A stretch of 64,000 bases of DNA from Faecalibacterium sp. UBA1762 (GCA_002314755.1 DCHC01000019.1:1-64000); one strand, 5' to 3'; shown: positions 43,100 to 51,674, counted from the stretch's first letter. Translations and numbers: made by a program. Notes: generated by a model not told the origin, from the sequence alone.

Positions 43100-44554
43100 T
43101 CAGCCTTCGCGCCTTATCTTGCCTGAACCCGTGCGCTCAAACGGCTTATCCCGAAAAATCACCGCATTGATCCTCTTATACAGTGGCAGCTTCAGGTTGA
43201 CCTCGTCAATGAAATCTCTGACCGTCTGCTGAACATTCTGCTCACAGTAAACCTCTGCCGCAATCTTACCCTGATATTCCTTTGCTATGACCTCAAGCTC
43301 CTCCGGACATTGCAGCAGCTTGTTTTCCAGCTCTTCCGGACTGACATTTTCCCCGCTGCTCAAAATAATCAGATTCTTTTTTCTTCCGGTCAAATAGACA
43401 AAACCGTCCTCATCCATCCGGCCTAAATCGCCAGTATGCAGCCAGCCCTGGTCATCTATTGCCTCTGCAGTCGCCTGCGGGTTGCGGTAATACCCCATCA
43501 TCATGGCGTCTCCGCGCATACAAAGCTCGCCGTTATCGAATTTAAGCTGATACACCGTATCCGGCTTGCCGATCGCCGCAAACTTACCTGACACAGCGCA
43601 AAGATTGATGATCACACCCACAACCAACTCAGTCATGCCGTAAACGCAGCTCACCGCATATCCCTTTTGCAGAAGATTCGGTATGACATTGCCGCCCATT
43701 GCCGCGCCGCCAATTGCGATAATTTTCAGGCTTTCCAGACCCTTCATACGCCCCTTCATCACTCTGTCGTGGATGGTTTGGGCAACGACCGGAACCGTTA
43801 CAATGCTCTCACTGGGCATTCTGACCAGGTCTTTAAACATATCCTTAATGCTGAAACAGATGTTTACCTCATCACCCGCATTCATCCGCATAAACAAAAC
43901 GCTGATTGCCGCTACATGATAAAAAGGTAGGATCAAAAACTCCCGGATCGGCTTCTGCGGATCTAAACCGCAAGCCAACAGCTCACATCGTCTTCTCTCA
44001 AAAATATCCGGGCAGGAGGAAAACAACGCTTTTTGGCTGATCATGACAGCCTTGCTGCGATCGGTCGTCCCGGAGGTAAACAATAGCAGCGCCAGCGCCT
44101 GTGTGTCAACCGTCTCCAAATCTTCAAAGGTCTCTTCCGGAAAGCTGTATTGCAGCGGTAAAACCCGACCGGAAATATCCGACGTCAATGCGCCCTCCCG
44201 ATCAAAATATGCTCCGTCATGAATCAGCACATCCGCCTCGATCTGCTCTAATTCATAGAGAATTTCTCGGCGATCTTTTTGAAGATTTAAAGGAGCCGCA
44301 ACGCCGCCCGCAAACATGATCGCGACCAAATACACCAGATAAGCGTAGCTGTTTTGTGCCAAAAGAGCGATATGCTTTCCTTTTATCCCGTTCAGCTCTT
44401 TTTCCAGATACGCCGCACAGCCACGGATATTCTTTGCGTACTGACTATACTTCACGGAACACACCGTATCCGTATTTTCGTCGATCCACCGGTATGCAGT
44501 TCTGTCTGCATACTCTTTCTCAAAGCGGCTTATCAGGTCTTGCCAACATTTCAT
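43100..44554 (-). CDS. Acyl-adenylate ligase (AMP-binding, probable acyl-ACP synthetase)
   Basis: ANL-superfamily enzyme of 484 residues that activates a carboxylic acid with ATP and transfers it to a thiol. P-loop-like motif LLLFTSGTTDRSKAV, then VYGMTELV, HTGDLGRMDEDGFVYLTGRKKNLII and the catalytic lysine in GSGKIRREG at the very end. The sequence looks more like a fatty/aromatic acid ligase than a DltA. The next gene, 39 bases downstream, is an acyl carrier protein, the likely acceptor. The ATG at 44554 follows AAGGAAAG; the open frame extends 17 codons more without a site. First gene of a six-gene run. Confidence 0.88.
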   Translation of the reverse strand: MKCWQDLISRFEKEYADRTAYRWIDENTDTVCSVKYSQYAKNIRGCAAYLEKELNGIKGKHIALLAQNSYAYLVYLVAIMFAGGVAAPLNLQKDRREILYELEQIEADVLIHDGAYFDREGALTSDISGRVLPLQYSFPEETFEDLETVDTQALALLLFTSGTTDRSKAVMISQKALFSSCPDIFERRRCELLACGLDPQKPIREFLILPFYHVAAISVLFMRMNAGDEVNICFSIKDMFKDLVRMPSESIVTVPVVAQTIHDRVMKGRMKGLESLKIIAIGGAAMGGNVIPNLLQKGYAVSCVYGMTELVVGVIINLCAVSGKFAAIGKPDTVYQLKFDNGELCMRGDAMMMGYYRNPQATAEAIDDQGWLHTGDLGRMDEDGFVYLTGRKKNLIILSSGENVSPEELENKLLQCPEELEVIAKEYQGKIAAEVYCEQNVQQTVRDFIDEVNLKLPLYKRINAVIFRDKPFERTGSGKIRREG

Positions 44555-44647
44555 TCGTCTTTCCTTATCCCTTCTTTTTGTCTCTTGAATCGTTTTCGTA
44601 TACATATTGTTATTTTAGCAGAAGATGATATTTTTTTCAAGTTTTTT

Positions 44648-44693
44648 GTTTGCGTAACACAGATACATTTGTTTGCGTAACACAGATACATTT
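44648..44693. repeat. 23-bp perfect tandem duplication
   Basis: Two adjacent identical copies of a 23-base unit (44648-44670 and 44671-44693) containing GCGTAACACAGATACA. They lie about 95 bases upstream of the acyl-ligase start. A related GTTACG in reverse follows at about 44720. Could be a regulator site or a slippage product. Confidence 0.85.
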
Positions 44694-44804
44694 GGGAGTT
44701 TTCACGCACATAACATACAGTTACGCATTCTTCCCCCCCCCCGTTAACCGCTTACCCTCAGCGGAAGAAGATACTCCGTTTCAACAGTTGAATGATTCCC
44801 GACA

Positions 44805-44851
44805 AAAAGCACCAACTGACTGCATTTGATGCCAGTTGATGCTTTTAACGG
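44805..44851 (-). terminator. Terminator after spoIVA
   Basis: AAAAGCACCAACTG (44805-44818) pairs with CAGTTGATGCTTTT (44833-44846) with a single mismatch; the minus strand then continues TTTTTG. Confidence 0.8.
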
Positions 44852-44886
44852 TTTACCTGTTTATAGAATTAGATTTTGCCCCTATT

Positions 44887-46359
44887 TTAAATAATAATAC
44901 AAATCAGGCCGTTGCATCCCTCATTGATTACCCGCTCCAGGGTTTCCTGCAGTCTCGTACGAGCCTCTTGGGGAATATGCTGCATCTTGGCACGTAAGCC
45001 CTCATTGACAAGCTCATACAGACTTTTGCCGAAGATATTGCTTTCCCAGATACGCAGCGGATTTTCTTCAAAATCCTGCAGCATACTGTGAACCAGCTCC
45101 TCCGACTGCCTTTCATTGCCCACAATCGGCGCAACCTCGGTATGAATTTCCGTCTTCATCATATGAATGCTGGGGGCGGAAGCGGATAGCCGCACACCGT
45201 ATCTGCCCCCCTGTCGAATAATCTCCGGTTCCTCCAGCGTCAGCTCCTCCAGCGTGGGCATGACAATGCCGTAGCCTGTCGCCTCTACCTGTTCCAGCGC
45301 CGACCGCACCTTTTCATATTTTTCTTTAATCTTTGCCAGCCGGATTACACAGGGCATCAGACCTGCTTCATCGCAAATTTCCAGTCCGGTTGTCTCGGTC
45401 AGCACCCGGTAAAACAGTTCATTTTTCAGTACCAGCTCCACTCTGACACAACCGGATCCCAACTCCACCCCAAGCACTCTACCCTGCTGCAGATAATCGC
45501 AGGCAGGCACCGACTCATCCAATACGTCCCGAATCAGCCGCAGACGCTCTGCAAAATCCTGTACCGCGGCATATACCCCCTGCTGCAGCCAGTGATCTTT
45601 TTCCAGCATGGTGACCCATTTTGGCATGCAAAAGGCAAGTTCCTTGATGGGAAATTCATACAGAACCGTTTTGAGTATCTCCTGAATATTTTCTTCCTCC
45701 AGTTCCAGGCAGGAGACCGGCAGTACCCTGTGTCCGTACCTCTCGGTCAATTTCTGTGCCAGCAGACCTGCCGCGGGAGATTGGGGTGAAATACAGTTCA
45801 ACAATATTACAAAAGGCTTTCCCAGTGTCTCCAGCTCCCGCACCACCCGTTCCTCTGCAGGCTCGTAGTTTTCCCGTGGAATGTCACTGATACTGCCGTC
45901 TGTTGTCACCACCAAACCGATCGTAGAGTGGTCGGTAATTACCTTTTGCGTGCCGATCTCCGCAGCCGTATCAAACGGTACCTCCTGCGGAAACCAGGGC
46001 GATTTGACCATACGAGGCTTTTCGTTTTCCTGTGCGCCCATAGAGCCGGATACCATATATCCCACGCAGTCCACCAACCGTGCCTTCAGCGTCACCCCCT
46101 CCTGCGGGGTTACCGTCGCTGCCTGCTCCGGAATAAACTTGGGCTCCGTTGTCATAATGGTTCTTCCCGCGGCGGATTGCGGCAGCTCGTCCACCGCACG
46201 CAGTCTCGCCTGACCGTTTTCCATATTCGGCAGCACCATGGTTTCCATAAAGCGTTTGATAAAGGTACTTTTTCCGGTGCGTACCGGACCGACCACCCCG
46301 ATATAAATCTCCCCTCCGGTGCGTTTTGCAATATCCTCATACATGGTTGTCTGTGTCAT
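44887..46359 (-). CDS. spoIVA: Stage IV sporulation protein A
   Basis: SpoIVA, the ATPase that polymerises on the forespore outer membrane to form the spore-coat base. 490 residues, full length. Walker A is GPVRTGKSTF near residue 25. Other conserved features are DCVGYMVSGSMGA, DHSTIGLVVTTDGSI, LLNCISPQSP and the C-terminal NEGCNGLICIII, which targets the protein to the membrane. AAAGGAACGG precedes the ATG. Expected to be sigma-E controlled; I did not find a decisive promoter. It shows that this organism makes, or descends from a maker of, endospores. Confidence 0.97.
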   Translation of the reverse strand: MTQTTMYEDIAKRTGGEIYIGVVGPVRTGKSTFIKRFMETMVLPNMENGQARLRAVDELPQSAAGRTIMTTEPKFIPEQAATVTPQEGVTLKARLVDCVGYMVSGSMGAQENEKPRMVKSPWFPQEVPFDTAAEIGTQKVITDHSTIGLVVTTDGSISDIPRENYEPAEERVVRELETLGKPFVILLNCISPQSPAAGLLAQKLTERYGHRVLPVSCLELEEENIQEILKTVLYEFPIKELAFCMPKWVTMLEKDHWLQQGVYAAVQDFAERLRLIRDVLDESVPACDYLQQGRVLGVELGSGCVRVELVLKNELFYRVLTETTGLEICDEAGLMPCVIRLAKIKEKYEKVRSALEQVEATGYGIVMPTLEELTLEEPEIIRQGGRYGVRLSASAPSIHMMKTEIHTEVAPIVGNERQSEELVHSMLQDFEENPLRIWESNIFGKSLYELVNEGLRAKMQHIPQEARTRLQETLERVINEGCNGLICIII

Positions 46360-46492
46360 ACCCTTACCCGTTCCTTTCTGAAAAACTGCATATGCCGCCT
46401 TTGGTTCCGGATTATTTTCTTACTCCGGCTTTTTCATAGCTTATGAGTCATTCTTTTCTTTTATGCCTTTTCTGTTTAATATCAGACGGCAT

Positions 46493-46522
46493 AAAAAAAC
46501 GCCCTGCAAAGCCACAGAGCGT
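46493..46522 (-). terminator. Terminator after uppP
   Basis: ACGCCCTG (46499-46506) pairs with CAGAGCGT (46515-46522) through one wobble; a run of Ts follows on the minus strand (A-run 46493-46499). Confidence 0.75.
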
Positions 46523-46541
46523 CTCTACCGATTGTTTATGT

Positions 46542-47378
46542 TCAGCGGACAATAAGAAAATACGCCAGAACGATCACACCTAAAATAATCCGGTAAATGC
46601 CGAAGCCCTTAAAGTCGTGCTTACGGACATACTGTACCAACAAACGGATAGCAGCCATAGACACGGCAAACGACACTGCTGTACCCACAATCAGAACCAT
46701 CCATTCGGTACCGGTGATTGCGGGACTGGCGTCATCCAAGAAAAATTTGACAGCCTTCAGACCGCTTGCGCCCACCATAGCAGGAATGGCCAGGAAGAAG
46801 GAATACTCTGCTGCCAGGGGTCTTGCCATACCCAGTAAGATAGCGCCCAAAATGGTTGCACCGGACCGGGAGGTACCGGGCACAATGGCCAGAACCTGAA
46901 ACAGCCCCACGCAAAAGGCTCTGCCATAGGTCAGGTGGTTGATATCTGTTACCAGCGGCTTTTTGTTGCGATTTGCGTTTTCCACAACCAGAAACAAAAT
47001 GCCGTAAACGATCAGTGCCACTGCCACCACAATATAGTTATTCAGGTGCTCATCCACAAAATCATCCAGCAGCAACCCCAGAATACCCAACGGCAGCACG
47101 CCGACAATCACCTTAAACCACATCTGCCAGGTGTACTGCTTCTCCTGTGAACTCTTCTTCATTGAAAAGGGGTTTAAGGTGTTCCAATACAGTACCACAA
47201 CGGCCAGAATGGAGCCCAATTGAATGACAACCTCAAACAGCTCGTAAAAAGCCTCCGAAACCTGTAAATGCACCAGCTCGTCCAACAAAATCATGTGGCC
47301 GGTACTGCTGATAGGCAGCCATTCAGTAATTCCCTGCACAATGCCGAACAGTACCGCCTTTAAAAACTCTAATAACAT
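46542..47378 (-). CDS. uppP: Undecaprenyl-diphosphatase
   Basis: UppP/BacA recycles the lipid carrier for peptidoglycan and other wall polymers by dephosphorylating undecaprenyl diphosphate; it also gives bacitracin resistance. Multi-helix membrane protein of 278 residues. Active-site motifs are GITEWLPISSTGHMIL and VPGTSRSGATI. The ATG at 47378 is preferred to a GTG at 47387 that overlaps the AAAGGG site. It lies between der and spoIVA, where related genomes usually carry plsY and gpsA. Confidence 0.95.
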   Translation of the reverse strand: MLLEFLKAVLFGIVQGITEWLPISSTGHMILLDELVHLQVSEAFYELFEVVIQLGSILAVVVLYWNTLNPFSMKKSSQEKQYTWQMWFKVIVGVLPLGILGLLLDDFVDEHLNNYIVVAVALIVYGILFLVVENANRNKKPLVTDINHLTYGRAFCVGLFQVLAIVPGTSRSGATILGAILLGMARPLAAEYSFFLAIPAMVGASGLKAVKFFLDDASPAITGTEWMVLIVGTAVSFAVSMAAIRLLVQYVRKHDFKGFGIYRIILGVIVLAYFLIVR

Positions 47379-47470
47379 ACGGGTCACCCTTTCTTTATGG
47401 TCCTATTCATTGTATCTCACTGCCTGCCGTATTTATGACAGATAATTTAAACAGCCTACCGCAAACGGAC

Positions 47471-48796
47471 CTATTTCTTTTCGCCGCGCTCACGGGATTC
47501 AATCCGGATAGGAGTACCTTCCAGCCCGTAAACCTCACGGATCTGATTTTCCAGATACCGTTCATAAGAAAAATGGAACAGGGCCTTAGAGTTGATAAAA
47601 GCCACAAAGGTCGGCGGTCTGGTAGAAATCTGGGTCATATAGTATATTTTCAACCGGCGGCCCTTATCACTGGGCGGCTGTACGCGGGCCGTGGCACGGG
47701 CAAGCAGTTCATTTAACGCACCGGTGGGAATCCGCAGGGCATTTTGGCTATCCACGGCGCAGATCAGCTCCATCAGCTTATCAATGCGCTGACCGGTCGC
47801 TGCGGAGATAAAGATGATGGGGGCATAGCTCATAAAGCTGAAATCCTCCTCCAGCTGCTGGCGGAAAACACCCATGGTCTTATCGTCCTTTTCCACTGCG
47901 TCCCATTTGTTGACTGCAATAATACAAGCCTTGCCCTGTTCGTGCGCAAAGCCCGCCACCTTGGAATCTTGCTCGGTAAAGCCGACCGTTGCGTCGATCA
48001 TAATGATACACACCTGGGCACGCTCCACCGCAGCAAGCGACCTCACTGCGCTGTATCGCTCTACGCCATCCTCTACCTTACCCCGTTTGCGCAGCCCGGC
48101 AGTGTCAATAAAGGTGAATTTACCCCACTGGTTATCCACATCACTGTCGATCGCATCCCGGGTGGTACCAGCCTCGTTGGCAACGATCATCCGGTTTTCA
48201 CCCAAAATCCTATTCACCAAAGAGCTTTTTCCCACATTGGGGCGACCGATAACCGCAACGCTGATGCGGTCGTTCTCCTCCTCGCTCTCCTCGGGGAAAG
48301 ACAGCACCTTACACAGATCCTCCAGCAGATCGCCGGTTCCGTGACCGTGTACCGAAGAGACCGGGTACAAATCTCCAAAACCCAGGGAGTAAAAATCATA
48401 CAGCTCTGCAGGCTGGTTGCCCACATTATCACACTTGTTGACCACCAAGAATACCGGTTTATTACTGCGGCGCAGCATATCAGCTACTTCTTCATCCGCA
48501 ACGGTCACACCGCTTTTCAGATCCGTCACAAACAAAATTGCCTGAGCAGTATCAATGGCAAGCTGCGTCTGCTGACGCATATGCAGCAAAATACCCGTAT
48601 CCACACTGGGTTCAATACCGCCGGTATCCACCAATAAAAACGAATGATTCTGCCAGGTGCAGTTGCCGAAGATGCGATCGCGGGTTACCCCCGGTGTATC
48701 TTCAACAATTGCCAAACGCTGACCAATCAGCTTATTGAATAGTGTGGATTTTCCCACATTAGGCCGCCCCACAATTGCCACGATGGGCTTTGCCAT
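47471..48796 (-). CDS. der: Ribosome-assembly GTPase Der (EngA)
   Basis: Essential double-GTPase for 50S subunit assembly, 441 residues. Two G domains begin at GRPNVGKSTLFNKL (N-terminal) and GRPNVGKSSLVNRI (about residue 180). G3 motifs are DTGG and DTAG; G4 motifs are NKCD and NKWD. A KH-like domain closes the protein (STRPPTFVAFIN, YLENQIREVYGLEGTPIRI). AGAGGTGA precedes the ATG. The DUF512 protein upstream is a conserved neighbour. Confidence 0.97.
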   Translation of the reverse strand: MAKPIVAIVGRPNVGKSTLFNKLIGQRLAIVEDTPGVTRDRIFGNCTWQNHSFLLVDTGGIEPSVDTGILLHMRQQTQLAIDTAQAILFVTDLKSGVTVADEEVADMLRRSNKPVFLVVNKCDNVGNQPAELYDFYSLGFGDLYPVSSVHGHGTGDLLEDLCKVLSFPEESEEENDRISVAVIGRPNVGKSSLVNRILGENRMIVANEAGTTRDAIDSDVDNQWGKFTFIDTAGLRKRGKVEDGVERYSAVRSLAAVERAQVCIIMIDATVGFTEQDSKVAGFAHEQGKACIIAVNKWDAVEKDDKTMGVFRQQLEEDFSFMSYAPIIFISAATGQRIDKLMELICAVDSQNALRIPTGALNELLARATARVQPPSDKGRRLKIYYMTQISTRPPTFVAFINSKALFHFSYERYLENQIREVYGLEGTPIRIESRERGEKK

Positions 48797-48903
48797 ATTC
48801 TGTCACCTCTTTCGTTATCCACTTTTATTTAACCACGGCTTGTCCGGAAGAACGGACCACCCCACCACACAAGCTTGCCCAATTTTTGCGTTGTCCGATA
48901 CGG

Positions 48904-50226
48904 TCAGCCGAAATCCCGCTTTCCTCTGCCCAACATAGCAGCTAAAAGAGCCTTGCCGTCTGTTTCCACAACACGCAATCCTACGCCGCCCAGCTCCCTG
49001 GAAAGCTGAGGAAGACTGACATCATCCAAAAAAAGGTCTCTCTGTGCCCGCAGCATAACGCGGGGGAAAAGCAGCTCTCTGCTACATAGCTTCCCTTTCA
49101 GCTGTGCAATCAGATCCTGTCCGGTCAAAAGTCCCGCTACTGACACATTGCCGCCGAAAAATTCATTTTTCACACAATGCACCTTCAGTTTCACCGCCGG
49201 GTTCTTATCCATACACGCCTGTGCCAGCTTGCATAGCAGCGGATATGCCGACTCCCCCGTGACCAGGTCCGCCTTGCGGGGCAACCTCCGACGGGGCGTC
49301 GTTGCCAGGGTAGAGGAAAACTCCTCCTGCAGCAGCCGCATCATACCTACGCCGTTTTCGATTTGGGGATAATCCCCATAATATTCCTCCGGGGGAATCT
49401 CTCGGTCAGCGATCAAAAAGAACTCATCGCTGGGATAGACCAACCGTTCCCCATACTTTTCCAGGCAGCAGCAGCCTATTTGCTCTATCTGATCAATTTC
49501 TTTCGCCGCGGTATCCGGTTGAAAAGTATCCAAATGCGGCAGCTTTTCCCGATAGCGGGTAACGCCCACCGGCACAACCGCAACGCTTTTGCAGGCAGGA
49601 TAATAGGCAGTCAGCTTTTCCAACGATTTCCGCAGGTGTTCCCCGTCATTCCATCCGGGACAAAGCACAATCTGAAAGTTCATTTCAATGCCGGCTGCCG
49701 CAAACTGATCGATATACTGCAGCACTTTACCGGCATTTTTGTTTTTCATCATCTCTACCCGCAGCTCGGGCTCCACCGTATGAACTGAGATATTGATAGG
49801 CGAAATATGCATATTGGCAATTCGATCTGCCTCTTTCTGTGAAAGATTGGTCAGGGTAATATAGTTTCCGTACAGGAAGCTCAGCCGTTCGTCATCATCT
49901 TTAAAATACATTGTCTCGCGCAGCCCGCAAGGCAGCTGATCCACAAAACAAAAGATACACTTGTTGCAGCAGCAATGCTGTTTATCTATCAGATAAGTCT
50001 CAAAATCACAACCAAACGGTTGATACTCCTGTTTTGTCACCCAAAGGCTCTGATGCTGTCCGTCGGTCAGAATCTCCAGCGCAAACTCCGCCTTAGCGGT
50101 ATAAAACTCGTAATCCAGCATATCGTTGATATCGTTGCCGTCTACCGCCAGCAGCGTGTCTCCTGCTTTTAGGCCTATTTGGGCTGCAGGAGAAGCTGCC
50201 CGAACCTGTTTTATGGTTACTGCCAT
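48904..50226 (-). CDS. DUF512 protein: PDZ plus radical-SAM-like domain
   Basis: A 440-residue protein of a family found next to der in many Firmicutes. N-terminal PDZ-like domain (AQIGLKAGDTLLAVDGNDIND). A cysteine cluster CCCNKCIFCFVDQ of radical SAM type binds a 4Fe-4S centre. A TIM-barrel-like middle (INISVHTVEPELR, QIVLCPGWNDGEHL) and a C-terminal DUF512 domain (YPLLCKLA, FFGGNVSVAGLLTGQD) follow. The reaction is unknown. It is followed by der on the same strand, 107 bases on, and preceded by rpmF. Confidence 0.88.
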   Translation of the reverse strand: MAVTIKQVRAASPAAQIGLKAGDTLLAVDGNDINDMLDYEFYTAKAEFALEILTDGQHQSLWVTKQEYQPFGCDFETYLIDKQHCCCNKCIFCFVDQLPCGLRETMYFKDDDERLSFLYGNYITLTNLSQKEADRIANMHISPINISVHTVEPELRVEMMKNKNAGKVLQYIDQFAAAGIEMNFQIVLCPGWNDGEHLRKSLEKLTAYYPACKSVAVVPVGVTRYREKLPHLDTFQPDTAAKEIDQIEQIGCCCLEKYGERLVYPSDEFFLIADREIPPEEYYGDYPQIENGVGMMRLLQEEFSSTLATTPRRRLPRKADLVTGESAYPLLCKLAQACMDKNPAVKLKVHCVKNEFFGGNVSVAGLLTGQDLIAQLKGKLCSRELLFPRVMLRAQRDLFLDDVSLPQLSRELGGVGLRVVETDGKALLAAMLGRGKRDFG

Positions 50227-50306
50227 CTTGCCATCCGCCTTCCGTCCTGTGAAAGAAAAAAAGGGAAGGATATTCTCCTCCCCTCTCTCTTTCCGCTTGT
50301 CGCAAC

Positions 50307-50489
50307 TTAAGCCTCAGTTTTTACGACTTCTTTCCCCTTGTAATAGCCGCAATTGCCGCAAACCTTGTGGGGAACAGTATACTCACCACACTTGGGGCAT
50401 TTGACCAGCGCGGGAGCAGTCAGCTTCCAAACAGAGGAGCGTCTCTTGTCGCGTCTTGCCTTGGAAACCTTTCTCTTGGGTACTGCCAT
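50307..50489 (-). CDS. rpmF: 50S ribosomal protein L32
   Basis: 60-residue L32: MAVPKRKVSKARRDKRRS, then a zinc ribbon KCPKCGEYT and KVCGNCGYYKGKEV with four cysteines. GAGGAGG precedes the ATG. It forms the classic yceD-rpmF pair with the gene upstream. Downstream on the same strand is the DUF512 gene. Confidence 0.97.
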   Translation of the reverse strand: MAVPKRKVSKARRDKRRSSVWKLTAPALVKCPKCGEYTVPHKVCGNCGYYKGKEVVKTEA

Positions 50490-50581
50490 ATTAGCACCTC
50501 CTCAATTTCAGATGCAACCATCGGATAGGAACCCGAATCAGTTGTTTAGCCAGAATTCAGCCATACAAAGCCGCCTGTCAG

Positions 50582-51064
50582 TCAGTCTAGCAGTGTAAAG
50601 CCACCGTCTGTGACATCTTTTATTTTGCAACCACAGCCCAAACGGCACTGCCTGCCGCAGACGGGACACAGTCCTTCGCAGTCCTCACTACACAAGAAGG
50701 TGCTGGGCACTGATACCACAATCTCGGTATAGACCAGTTCAGATACATCCAGCTTGTTTCCCTGTAGCGGCAGATCTTCCTCACTCTCCATCCAATCCTG
50801 CGCAGAAAGCAGCACTGTTCTGGTAAAGGGAATCTCTCGCTGTAACGGCTCAAGACAACGGGCACATTCCGTCTCCACACGAACTGAGCCTGCCAATTTC
50901 AGGCGAAGCCGCCGACCGTGGCCTTCCCAGGCAATATCCAGCGACCCTTCACATGGAGCAACCGCCCGGCAACCGGGTATGTCCTCCTGCGTGAAGTCCA
51001 GTGAAAACGGGATTGACTGCGCTGCGTCCTGATGAGAAAACAACTTTTGCATATCCAAAAGCAT
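50582..51064 (-). CDS. yceD: YceD/DUF177-family protein
   Basis: DUF177 protein, 160 residues, nearly always upstream of rpmF and thought to act in 23S rRNA or large-subunit maturation. The core CARCLEPLQREIPF and the C-terminal cysteine-rich stretch CSEDCEGLCPVCGRQC are typical. The ATG at 51064 is chosen because a perfect promoter places the transcript start near 51086; the open frame starts further upstream, inside the promoter. It leads the yceD-rpmF unit. Confidence 0.88.
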   Translation of the reverse strand: MLLDMQKLFSHQDAAQSIPFSLDFTQEDIPGCRAVAPCEGSLDIAWEGHGRRLRLKLAGSVRVETECARCLEPLQREIPFTRTVLLSAQDWMESEEDLPLQGNKLDVSELVYTEIVVSVPSTFLCSEDCEGLCPVCGRQCRLGCGCKIKDVTDGGFTLLD

Positions 51065-51092
51065 AGTTCTATCCCCAAATGTCACAAAGAGT

Positions 51093-51121
51093 ATTATACC
51101 CGTTAAATGGGCACATGTCAA
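51093..51121 (-). promoter_or_regulatory. Perfect consensus sigma-A promoter for yceD-rpmF
   Basis: On the minus strand TTGACA (51121-51116) and TATAAT (51098-51093) with exactly 17 bases between. Both hexamers and spacing match consensus. It settles the yceD start. Confidence 0.92.
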
Positions 51122-51145
51122 GTCATTACATGAAAAAAGTTGGTC

Positions 51146-51178
51146 AGGACCCCGAATTTTTTATCCGTTCAGGGCCCT
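51146..51178 (-). terminator. Probable terminator after the small P-loop gene
   Basis: On the minus strand, AGGGCCCTGAA (51178-51168) pairs with TTCGGGGTCCT (51156-51146) via two wobbles, followed after a few bases by TTTTTT. Confidence 0.55.
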
Positions 51179-51213
51179 GTACCAAACAATAGCCTTATTC
51201 TGCAAAAGAAAGC

Positions 51214-51615
51214 TTACAGAAAAGCCTTAACATTCTCGGGCAGCTTCTCCACATCCTCAGAAACAGTGATGGTGAAGTTAACGCTATCCTTGCCCAAAGC
51301 AGCCAGCTTCTCCAACAGACTGCCCAGACCCTCGACGCCGCCACCGATCTTCAGAATACCGTCGACATACACTTCAACAATATCGTAGTTGCCGGCCAAA
51401 ACACCTGCGACAAAACCATACAAGGTGTTATAGCCTTCAATACCGTACTCATCCACATCAATCAAACGAACCGCATGATTCACGTCATAGGTAAGCTTCA
51501 TGCTTTTCTCAATGCAGACAATATTACCGGGGGTAGACTCGGCAGCCTTGTTAATCATTTCGATCATAGCCTTGGTCTTACCGGAACCCTTAGTACCTGT
51601 AATCAGTTTAATCAT
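51214..51615 (-). CDS. Small P-loop ATP-binding protein of unknown function
   Basis: A compact 133-residue protein. Walker A is ITGTKGSGKTKAM at the N-terminus; a hydrophobic strand ending in Asp (DIVEVYVDG) may be Walker B. No other domain. I do not recognise the function; the fold suggests a minimal RecA- or kinase-like ATPase. The ribosome site AAAGGAGGT is near-perfect, and the codon choice looks like that of highly expressed genes, so the protein may be abundant. It lies 59 bases after pgi, with an inverted repeat in between, and has a TTGTAC/TAAAAA pair that could be its own promoter. Confidence 0.72.
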   Translation of the reverse strand: MIKLITGTKGSGKTKAMIEMINKAAESTPGNIVCIEKSMKLTYDVNHAVRLIDVDEYGIEGYNTLYGFVAGVLAGNYDIVEVYVDGILKIGGGVEGLGSLLEKLAALGKDSVNFTITVSEDVEKLPENVKAFL

Positions 51616-51638
51616 AGTGATAAACCTCCTTTATTTTT

Positions 51639-51658
51639 ACTGTAGCTTATGCCACAGT
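51639..51658. promoter_or_regulatory. 20-bp inverted repeat between pgi and the P-loop gene
   Basis: ACTGTAGC and GCCACAGT flank TTAT with one wobble-type mismatch. It lies within the putative -35/-10 spacer of the P-loop gene, a place fit for an operator; it could instead be part of the pgi 3' end. Confidence 0.4.
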
Positions 51659-51674
51659 ACAATACTGTTTTACT

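Larger units (their letters stand above)
44555..44886. other. Gap between spoIVA and the acyl/glycan cluster
   Basis: About 330 bases without a gene. It holds a 23-bp tandem duplication, a run of ten Cs (44733-44742) and the spoIVA terminator. The promoter of the six-gene cluster should lie here, but I find no convincing -35/-10 pair. Confidence 0.7.

Noticed and set aside
42815..44554. The ligase-ACP pair as dltA-dltC
   Set aside because: The ligase resembles fatty/aromatic acid ligases more than DltA, there is no DltB-type MBOAT or DltD gene, and the partner acyltransferase is of another family.
44640..44745. The two 23-bp copies as a CRISPR or transposon end
   Set aside because: There are only two adjacent units with no spacer, and no cas or transposase gene is near.
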